Source: Treponema sp. (GTDB taxonomy: Bacteria; Spirochaetota; Spirochaetia; Treponematales; Breznakiellaceae). From it: a stretch of 5,102 nucleotides of DNA. Position numbers and translations under genes: made by a program. The stretch is from assembly GCA_031275035.1 (NCBI GenBank), contig JAISPH010000129.1:1-5102 (forward strand), read 5' to 3'. Below are positions 1-5,000 of this stretch, piece by piece. The stretch's first letter is position 1; every line of letters begins with the position of its first letter. The notes under the pieces were generated by a model. It made no database searches. It saw only the letters and a list, made by a program, of their open reading frames with translations, and was not told where the DNA came from.

Positions 1-224
1 AATTCCACACCGGAGGCTATTTGACAAAATTTCCCTATAATTAATTTATCGTCATAAAATTCATAAAAGTGCGTAACGTGTTTTTCAAAATCAATATCAC
101 TAAAATAAGTAAAATCTCCTAAAATTATATTCTTATTTTTAATCGTTGGTTTTACATAAGTTACCGTATTTATATTCGGTACAGGAAACACAACATTAGG
201 ATCGGGCAATAAATTATTTTCCAT
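1..224 (-). CDS. Vat/CatB-type hexapeptide O-acetyltransferase, N-terminal part (cut by window edge)
   Basis: This is the first 74 codons of an open frame that continues past the left edge. Recognisable blocks are the motif 'TYVKPTIKN' (about residues 22-30), 'IILGDFTYFSD' (33-43) and 'DKLIIGKFCQIASGV' (59-73). In order and spacing these match the start of the xenobiotic acetyltransferase family: streptogramin acetyltransferases Vat and the CatB chloramphenicol acetyltransferases. Those enzymes are cytoplasmic trimers of about 210 residues that transfer acetyl from acetyl-CoA to a drug hydroxyl. The left-handed beta-helix and the catalytic histidine lie outside the window, so activity and substrate cannot be judged. 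The ATG start is supported by GGAG (231-234) six bases upstream. Codons are strongly AT-rich (AAT, TTA, ATA), unlike every other gene here, which suggests recent transfer. Family members of this type also acetylate substrates other than drugs, so a resistance role is inference. Confidence 0.85.
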   Translation of the reverse strand, partial: MENNLLPDPNVVFPVPNINTVTYVKPTIKNKNIILGDFTYFSDIDFEKHVTHFYEFYDDKLIIGKFCQIASGVE

Positions 225-242
225 AAAATTCTCCAATAATAA

Positions 243-271
243 TTTTTAACACATTATTTTCATTTTGTCAA
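243..271 (-). promoter_or_regulatory. Possible promoter of the acetyltransferase gene
   Basis: On the minus strand a perfect TTGACA (271-266) is followed after 17 bases by TAAAAA (248-243), which matches 4 of 6 bases of the -10 consensus. The position upstream of the gene is right. The predicted start, near 236, would leave almost no leader before the GGAG at 231-234, and that weakens the call. The surrounding DNA is so AT-rich that chance matches are common. Confidence 0.28.
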
Positions 272-363
272 ATATTTATTGTTCATTATTTTGAAAATAT
301 TTGCATTCCAAATTTCGCATAACGTCTATTCTATGAATTGAATTTATTCCGCCGGTTTTTGTG

Positions 364-394
364 GTAAAATGTATACATATTACTTCGATTTTAC
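364..394. repeat. Inverted repeat, 7-bp arms, in AT-rich spacer
   Basis: The arms GTAAAAT (364-370) and ATTTTAC (388-394) are perfect reverse complements separated by 17 bases. The palindrome ATGTATACAT overlaps the left side of the structure. The arms are A/T-rich, so RNA stability would be low; a protein-binding site or chance are both possible. Confidence 0.4.
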
Positions 395-401
395 GGAAAT
401 A

Positions 402-421
402 ATGTGCAGTTTTATGCATAT
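402..421. repeat. Small stem-loop TGCA-GTTTTA-TGCA
   Basis: ATGTGCA (402-408) pairs with TGCATAT (415-421), giving seven pairs including one G-T wobble around a six-base loop. It lies eight bases to the right of the 364-394 inverted repeat, so two short dyads sit side by side beside the composition boundary. Function unknown. Confidence 0.35.
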
Positions 422-479
422 TATATCAAATAATGGTATTTAAGGCGAAGGGGCGCCGGGGTTTACGGTATAACGGGGA

Positions 480-1676
480 TTAGTCTTCCTGGGGATTATC
501 CAAGGGGCTCTGGATGCGCAAAAGATTGTGGCGGGCGACGTGAGTATACCGTTCGGTGGTTTTAAGGGAAGCGTGGCCCAGGAGTTCCTGAATATACTTT
601 ATATCAGTGCCGCTTTCCAGGAGATGGGTAGCAAAGGTATGGCGCAGGCTATGGATAGAAGCGGCTTTGTTGATCTGGGCTTTTTCCAGGGCTTTATTAA
701 AGACACTTTGGGCTGCCCTGACGGAAAGATGGCGGGCTGCGGAAAGACCGGGGAAAAGCCAGCTGTTAACGGCATAGAGGCCGCAGTAATCTTTGATAAA
801 CTGGGCGGCCCGGTCAGAGAGCAGGGTGTAACGGTCCTTGCGGCCTTTCCCGGCATGGACAAAGAGGGTCCGGCGGTTAAAATCAACATGATCCTTCTTA
901 AGGGCCACTACTTCGCTGACCCGAAGGCCCGAGGAATAGGCCAGCATCAGGAGAAGCCGGTGCTTGGGATTCGGCTCGCTGTCAAGCATATGCATTATCT
1001 CGGATTTTGAAAAAACCGAAGGGAGCCGTTTGTCGTATCTGGGACGGTGTTGTTCCTGGGCCAGATCTTTTTTCAGCACATTATAATAAAAGAATTTAAG
1101 CGAACTTATGGTTAGGTTCATGGTAGAGGCTGAAAGATCCCGTTCTTTATCCATGAAAACAAGGTACTTTTTTATGTCCTCTGGAGAAACCTCTTCGGGA
1201 TTCTTTTGAACAGCCCGGCAGAAGGCTCTGTTATGGTAGATATAGGATTGAATGGTTGTCCGGCTGTATTTCCGGGACCGGAGTTCCCTTTCAAGTTTTT
1301 CCACCCAAACAGCGGAAAACATATCCGGCAAGGTCAGGAAATCCCTCAGGCAGATACGGTCGCCGCCGTTCTCATTGTCTGCGGACAGCAGATCCGTATC
1401 ATCGGCTTCGCCGGCCTTTTCCGGTTCCCAGTTCCGGCCAAAAAAGCCTTCCACCTTGATAAAAGTGGGGTACACCGCCACCCATATCAGCCCGCTCAAA
1501 AGCTGTTCCAGCATGCCCTCCGCAGGGCTTTTTGTAAACAGCGTAATTTCATGTAAATCCCTGTCCCAAAGACCTGCCTTGTATTTGAGAAATTTGCCGA
1601 GCAGATCCGGAGCGGACTGATAAAGGGGAATACGGATTCTCCCGTTATCCTGATAAAAAAGATAAACCACATCCAT
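480..1676 (-). CDS. Tyrosine recombinase/integrase with N-terminal extension
   Basis: A 398-residue site-specific recombinase of the XerC/XerD-like phage integrase family, expected to cut and rejoin DNA through a 3'-phosphotyrosine. Residues about 124-209 form the SAM-like core-binding domain ('KYSRTTIQSYIYHNRAF'). The catalytic domain spans about 219-384 with Arg252 (SSGLRVSE), Lys277 (HAGKGRKDR), His342 and Arg345 (IHSLRHTFATHLL), His368 (LLGHASLKTT) and nucleophile Tyr377 (ERYTHV), so the active set is complete. The segment between the lysine and the HxxR box is short; I see no extra IntI-specific region, so it is probably not a classical integron integrase. Residues 1 to about 115 are an extension I do not recognise; XerC/D are about 300 residues long. 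ATG 1676 is chosen because AGGAG (1683-1687) precedes it by six bases. An in-frame TTG at 1754 would add 26 residues but has no visible binding site. The neighbouring AT-rich cargo suggests it mobilises that DNA (inference). Confidence 0.92.
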   Translation of the reverse strand: MDVVYLFYQDNGRIRIPLYQSAPDLLGKFLKYKAGLWDRDLHEITLFTKSPAEGMLEQLLSGLIWVAVYPTFIKVEGFFGRNWEPEKAGEADDTDLLSADNENGGDRICLRDFLTLPDMFSAVWVEKLERELRSRKYSRTTIQSYIYHNRAFCRAVQKNPEEVSPEDIKKYLVFMDKERDLSASTMNLTISSLKFFYYNVLKKDLAQEQHRPRYDKRLPSVFSKSEIMHMLDSEPNPKHRLLLMLAYSSGLRVSEVVALKKDHVDFNRRTLFVHAGKGRKDRYTLLSDRAAQFIKDYCGLYAVNSWLFPGLSAARHLSVRAAQSVFNKALEKAQINKAASIHSLRHTFATHLLESGTDIKYIQELLGHASLKTTERYTHVARHNLLRIQSPLDNPQED

Positions 1677-1822
1677 ATTTGTCTCCTGCTGTATAAGGGA
1701 CCGGATGCGCTCGTTTACTTTAACAGCTTCGAATCTTTTTTGGATTTCCCCCAAATTTTTACGGATCTGCCCCCCGCCGCGGGACGGCAGCTCAACCCGG
1801 GAACGCCTTCACCTTTTCCTTC

Positions 1823-1848
1823 AAAATACGGCGGCCCGCAGGCCCGCC
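1823..1848 (-). terminator. Probable terminator after the LarA-family gene
   Basis: On the minus strand, 48 bases past the racemase stop, GGCGG and CCGCC (1848-1844 and 1834-1830) form a G/C stem that can continue with two more pairs past a G-G mismatch. It is followed by GTATTTTG. The T tract is short and interrupted, so termination may be partial. It would separate the racemase transcript from the recombinase gene. Confidence 0.4.
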
Positions 1849-1895
1849 TTTCAATCTTCGGGAACCTGGCCGGGGTTTCCAGAGACGCCCCTATG

Positions 1896-3239
1896 CTATG
1901 TTGAAACCGGCTGCTCCGCCGGAACAGGTACGGTAACGCAGCCATCGGGAAGGATAAGAATTTTCGGCACGGCGATACCCCTGTCTTTGGCAGCCGCCAG
2001 GGCTCCGTCCAGAGCGGCCTGAAGAGAAGGGGCGCTTTCGATAAACATGCTTTCAAGCTGTTCCCGGGGCAGTTCCGTAACAGCCTTCACCACGGCCCGT
2101 TCCGAGACCGCGGCCATTTTAGCGGCCTTATGGAAACCCAGCTTGTAGCCGGCGCGGATCCGCCCGATGGCGTCCGCCGGACTTGAAGCCTGGGCCAGAA
2201 GCTTCGCATAGGCTTCGTCTCCAATACCGTCCCGGCAGGAAGAAACCAAAATCAGGGTCCCTCCGTCCTTCAGAGCCGCCGCCCCGTTGTCTATCGCCTT
2301 CTGGGACTGGTAGAGGTCGATGTCCATGGGAAATTTCGCCGCCGAAACAACGATATCCGCCATTGCCGGAACCGAAACGCAAAAAATCCGCCGGGCGGTT
2401 TCCACGGCGGCATAAAAAGAAGCCATCAGATCCCCGGCAGTCGCCGCCGCCGTCCGCTGCTCCTTGTCCAGGACGGTCATAACAGAAAATACCGGAGCCT
2501 TGATGAGGGGCAGGGCGTCCATCATATCCTCATGAACCGGATTACCCTCCAGGGCAAGGGACCGGGACTGGGGAGACAGGGCCTGCTTGTGGTTGGCCTG
2601 GATGGTTTTATAGGCGGCGATTCCCGGCAAAAAGGCCTTCCGCCCGCCGGTAAAACCCGCAATATAGTGGGGCTCCACGCTGCCGGTAGCAATGATCCGG
2701 TCCGCCTCAAAGAGCCGTTTGTTTAACAGAATAGGCGTCCCGTTCCGGGTGGTTCCCAGATCCGCCATGTCCTCGTCTTTCCTGGCGTCATGGTGGACGC
2801 ACCGGGACCGGAGCCTGCCGTAGAAGCCGCCCAGAATTTGCCGGTATTCCTCTTCGGTGGGGGCGCGATGAGCGCCGGTTGCCGTCAGCAGCGTGAGGTT
2901 TTCCGTCTCAACGCCGTTCTTCCCGATAACGGGAAGCAGGGCCCCTAAAATAGCCTCCGTCGGAGTGGGCCTGGTAGCATCGTTGATGATGATAAGAACC
3001 CGGCTTCCTCCGGCAAGAAATTCCGCAAACCCCTGTCCGCTTCGTCCATCGGGGGCCGCCGGGCCGGGACCCTGGGCGGTAAACGATCCCGGTCCGTAGG
3101 GCCTGACCAGGGCTTCCGCCAGAATCTCCTCCGGGCTTCCGCCGGAACTAAATTCATTCGGTTCCGCCACCGCCAGAAGGTTTTCATCGGGGAACTCCAG
3201 GGGAAGGGTCTTATCAAGATAGGGAATCGCTGTTTTCAT
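1896..3239 (-). CDS. larA: LarA-family nickel-dependent 2-hydroxyacid racemase
   Basis: A 447-residue cytoplasmic enzyme of the lactate racemase (LarA, formerly DUF2088) family, which interconverts 2-hydroxyacid stereoisomers by hydride transfer to a nickel-pincer nucleotide cofactor. All key residues of Lactobacillus plantarum LarA have counterparts at a near-constant offset: Arg90 (DATRPTP; Arg75), His124 (TGAHRAPT; His108), His191 (EPHYIAGF; His174), Lys201, which holds the cofactor (TGGRKAFLPG; Lys184), nickel ligand His217 (IQANHKQ; His200) and Lys314 (YQSQKAIDNG; Lys298). Residues about 55-70 form a Gly/Pro-rich insert. The ATG start is preceded by a weak GGCGG (3245-3249). LarB, LarC and LarE, needed to build the cofactor, are not in the window. 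The family includes lactate and malate racemases among others, so substrate is open. The upstream malic enzyme makes malate attractive (inference). The start agrees with family length (about 420-430 residues). Confidence 0.9.
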   Translation of the reverse strand: MKTAIPYLDKTLPLEFPDENLLAVAEPNEFSSGGSPEEILAEALVRPYGPGSFTAQGPGPAAPDGRSGQGFAEFLAGGSRVLIIINDATRPTPTEAILGALLPVIGKNGVETENLTLLTATGAHRAPTEEEYRQILGGFYGRLRSRCVHHDARKDEDMADLGTTRNGTPILLNKRLFEADRIIATGSVEPHYIAGFTGGRKAFLPGIAAYKTIQANHKQALSPQSRSLALEGNPVHEDMMDALPLIKAPVFSVMTVLDKEQRTAAATAGDLMASFYAAVETARRIFCVSVPAMADIVVSAAKFPMDIDLYQSQKAIDNGAAALKDGGTLILVSSCRDGIGDEAYAKLLAQASSPADAIGRIRAGYKLGFHKAAKMAAVSERAVVKAVTELPREQLESMFIESAPSLQAALDGALAAAKDRGIAVPKILILPDGCVTVPVPAEQPVST

Positions 3240-3276
3240 ACTGTCCGCCGGATTATCGAAACTTGTAGAGAATTCC

Positions 3277-3294
3277 CGGAAACTTCAGTTTCCG
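3277..3294. repeat. Perfect inverted repeat in the larA leader
   Basis: CGGAAACT (3277-3284) and AGTTTCCG (3287-3294) are exact reverse complements around two bases. In RNA this would fold as a 7-bp stem with a four-base loop. It lies 37 bases before the racemase start codon. No T run follows on either strand, so it is not a standard terminator. A second GAAACT at 3258-3263 could pair with the same right arm, giving a mutually exclusive, longer-range hairpin. It may be a dispersed intergenic element, an operator or an RNA control element. Confidence 0.5.
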
Positions 3295-3328
3295 TCAAAC
3301 CAAAGGTCCGCCAACAAACGCTTAAACA

Positions 3329-3350
3329 TGCCGGATGGCCGGAACCGGCA
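3329..3350 (-). terminator. Weak hairpin after malic enzyme gene
   Basis: TGCCGG (3329-3334) and CCGGCA (3345-3350) are reverse complements around ten bases that contain a competing GCCGG/CCGGC dyad. On the minus strand it is followed only by TGTTTAAG. It lies 21 bases beyond the malic enzyme stop codon. It could attenuate transcription into the racemase gene or act as an mRNA 3' stabiliser; it is too weak to claim full termination. Confidence 0.25.
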
Positions 3351-3371
3351 GTCCCGGCTCCGCCCCGCCGT

Positions 3372-4826
3372 TCATTGCCCCACCGCTTCAACCGCCTTTT
3401 GCAGGGCCGCCTCCAGCAATTCCGCCGGAGGCTCCTTGATGTGCCCCTGCTTCTTCATGTCCTCCACCAGGGCCCGGGCGGCGGCAATATCCGCGCCGGC
3501 CCGCTGGTAAACCTCGTCCCAGGAAAGGGCGATCCGGGCAACCCCTTCCTTAACCGCCTGCTGGGCCACATCGGCAGCTTCCTGGGCAAAGACCCCGGTC
3601 TCCTCCATGGTGGCGATAATATTGTCCGGGGTAATGCCCCGTTTCTCCGAAAATTCCGCTATGGAGTGGGCGCAGCGGATAGCCATGCCGTCGGTAATCT
3701 TCCTGGCCCGCACCAGAAGGGCGCCCTTCAATATGCCGGGGAAACAGACCGAGTTATTCACCTGGTTGGGAAAATCCCCCCGGCCGGTGGCCACGATAAA
3801 GGCCCCCTCTTCCCTGGCGGCATAGGGCCAGATCTCCGGCACCGGATTGGCGCAGGCAAAGACAATGGACTTGGGCGCCATGGAACGGATCCATTCCCGC
3901 TTTACCGTATCCGGGCCGGGGGTAGAAAGGGCGATAAGCACATCGGCCCCTTTCATAGCCTCCTTTATAGAAGGAATTCGTCCGGGATTGGTCTTTTCGC
4001 AGAGCTCCCACTTCCGGTAGTTCCGCTCATCCCCCTTGATGTCCTCCCGGCCCAGGTGGAGGCTGCCCTTAGTATCGAAGACCGTCATCCTGGCGGGATC
4101 CCCCCCGTCGCTGAGGATAAGCCGGGCAATGGTGGTATTGGAAGCCCCCGCCCCCAGAAGGACAATTTTGGCGTCGCCGATACGCTTTCCCGCCAGTTTC
4201 AGCGCATTGATAAGGCCCGCCAGGGTAACGCAGGCGGTCCCCTGGGCGTCGTCATGCCAGACCGGAATATCGCAGGCTTCCCGCAGATCGTCCAGGACCT
4301 TAAAACAGTTAGGCTGGCTGATATCTTCCAGATTGACCGCCCCAAAGGAGTGCTGGACCATCTTAACAAATTCAATAAGTTTACCGGGATCATGCTTCCC
4401 GCCGGGCCCCCTGGAATCCACGCAGAGAGCCACCGCATCCACCCCGCCCAGGTACTTCATGATCATGGCCTTCCCTTCCATAACCCCAAGGCCCCCCGGA
4501 GGAGTACAGTCCCCATCCCCCAGGACCCGGGTGGAATCGGAAACCACCGCCACCAGGTTCCCCCGGTTGGAAAGGGCGAAGGAAACGTCGTTATTGTCCC
4601 GGATAGTGGTGGAGATTTTGGAAACCCCCGGCGTATACCAGACATTGAACCAGTTAAGCCCATAGATACCGCATTTGGGCACAGTCTGCATCTTACCCCC
4701 GTAGAAGCGGTGGGCCTCGCCGGAAAGGTTTTTAAGAAACAGAGTCTTGGCCCGGGCCTTTTGATCTTCCGTAAAGCCCGCGGGAAAAAGCCGGTCTAAA
4801 TCTTTTAAGGCAGGATCGATTTTCAT
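3372..4826 (-). CDS. Malic enzyme (NAD(P)-dependent, oxaloacetate-decarboxylating malate dehydrogenase)
   Basis: A 484-residue cytoplasmic enzyme that oxidatively decarboxylates L-malate to pyruvate and CO2 while reducing NAD(P)+. The N-terminal malic domain carries catalytic Tyr64 in YTPGV and Lys119 in VMEGKA. Metal ligands are expected at Glu167-Asp168 (NLEDISQ) and in the HDDAQGTA motif (Asp192/193). The Rossmann-type NAD domain starts at about 218 with GAGASN (225-230), followed by VFDTKG (249-254), CANPVPE (325-331) and PNQVNNSVCFPGI (353-365). Cofactor preference cannot be read with confidence. The frame is open back to an ATG at 4922, but the start at 4826 is chosen because AGAGG (4834-4838) lies seven bases upstream and the 32 extra residues do not look like the family. 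The candidate promoter also lies inside that extension. The next gene downstream, a LarA-type racemase, begins 132 bases after the stop, so the pair may be co-transcribed. Confidence 0.95.
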   Translation of the reverse strand: MKIDPALKDLDRLFPAGFTEDQKARAKTLFLKNLSGEAHRFYGGKMQTVPKCGIYGLNWFNVWYTPGVSKISTTIRDNNDVSFALSNRGNLVAVVSDSTRVLGDGDCTPPGGLGVMEGKAMIMKYLGGVDAVALCVDSRGPGGKHDPGKLIEFVKMVQHSFGAVNLEDISQPNCFKVLDDLREACDIPVWHDDAQGTACVTLAGLINALKLAGKRIGDAKIVLLGAGASNTTIARLILSDGGDPARMTVFDTKGSLHLGREDIKGDERNYRKWELCEKTNPGRIPSIKEAMKGADVLIALSTPGPDTVKREWIRSMAPKSIVFACANPVPEIWPYAAREEGAFIVATGRGDFPNQVNNSVCFPGILKGALLVRARKITDGMAIRCAHSIAEFSEKRGITPDNIIATMEETGVFAQEAADVAQQAVKEGVARIALSWDEVYQRAGADIAAARALVEDMKKQGHIKEPPAELLEAALQKAVEAVGQ

Positions 4827-4867
4827 AGGTTTTCCTCTATAATAATTAACAATATCGTAGTATTTGA

Positions 4868-4896
4868 AGGATAGGCCATTTCGTCCCGCTTGTAAA
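4868..4896 (-). promoter_or_regulatory. Candidate sigma-70 type promoter of malic enzyme
   Basis: On the minus strand TTTACA (4896-4891; 5 of 6 consensus bases) is followed after exactly 17 bases by TATCCT (4873-4868; 4 of 6). The predicted start near 4861 gives a leader of about 35 bases ending in the AGAGG ribosome binding site. The -35 box directly abuts the 4897-4920 hairpin. Confidence 0.45.
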
Positions 4897-4920
4897 GGCG
4901 GCGGCGTTTGCGCTGCCGCC
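4897..4920 (-). terminator. Strong G/C hairpin, likely terminator of an upstream unit
   Basis: GGCGGCGGCG (4897-4906) and CGCTGCCGCC (4911-4920) pair over ten positions with one imperfect pair, around the four-base loop TTTG. Read on the minus strand the stem is followed by TTTACA, a short T tract shared with the -35 box of the malic enzyme promoter. It would insulate malic enzyme from a minus-strand gene lying beyond 5102. The brief T tract makes its efficiency uncertain. As a protein-free hairpin it could also act as an operator. Confidence 0.4.
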
Positions 4921-4938
4921 AATCGCCCCGCCCCCTGT

Positions 4939-4963
4939 CCGGCATATAGACGCAGTTCGTCTA
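4939..4963 (-). repeat. Stem-loop element, copy A
   Basis: TAGACG (4947-4952) and CGTCTA (4958-4963) form a perfect 6-bp stem with a five-base loop. CCGG at 4939-4942 and again at 4965-4968 can pair outside it. The 25-base element matches copy B (5050-5074) at 19 positions, and its left 10-15 bases recur at the window edge (5088-5102). Confidence 0.5.
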
Positions 4964-5000
4964 ACCGGCCCGGTAAAGGCCAAAGCCGTCCCCAGACCCC

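Larger units (their letters stand above)
225..450. other. AT-rich spacer between recombinase and acetyltransferase
   Basis: I see no convincing gene here. The interval is AT-rich like the acetyltransferase gene and unlike the recombinase, and the switch to GC-rich DNA falls at about 440-455. It contains several small inverted repeats listed separately and a perfect 10-bp palindrome, ATGTATACAT, at 369-378. It probably belongs to the same incoming segment as the acetyltransferase. A regulatory or recombination role is possible but not shown. Confidence 0.6.

Noticed and set aside
21..41. TTGACA and TATAAT on the plus strand
   Set aside because: Both boxes are perfect but only nine bases apart and lie inside the acetyltransferase coding sequence; the spacing cannot serve a sigma-70 promoter.
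314..421. Possible attC-like site between recombinase and acetyltransferase (minus-strand GTTATGC at 323-317 and GCATAA further upstream)
   Set aside because: GTTATGC misses the GTTRRRY pattern by one base, and the arms beyond the first six bases do not pair; no convincing attC fold can be drawn.
444..457. GGCG/CGCC hairpin after the recombinase stop as a terminator
   Set aside because: Only four pairs with a six-base loop and no real T tract (TTAAAT follows); too weak to call.
1715..2056. A 113-codon minus-strand frame spanning the racemase end and the following spacer
   Set aside because: It overlaps the racemase coding end in another frame and gives no recognisable protein; treated as a by-product of GC-rich sequence.
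4036..4665. A 209-codon plus-strand open frame
   Set aside because: Also lies wholly opposite the malic enzyme gene; low-complexity Ser/Pro/Arg composition and no ribosome binding site or family resemblance.
3375..4799. A 474-codon open frame on the plus strand opposite the malic enzyme gene
   Set aside because: It is the antisense shadow of a GC-rich gene: the product is rich in Pro, Gly and Arg without recognisable motifs, while the minus strand encodes an unmistakable malic enzyme.
4827..4922. Extended malic enzyme start at ATG 4922
   Set aside because: The extra 32 residues overlap the hairpin and the promoter candidate, do not resemble the family's N-terminus, and the ATG at 4826 has a good AGAGG site.
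4959..4965. GTCTAAC matching the integron attC core pattern RYYYAAC
   Set aside because: The seven-base degenerate pattern is expected several times by chance in 5 kb; no partner GTTRRRY at attC-like distance was found, and it is explained by the stem-loop element.
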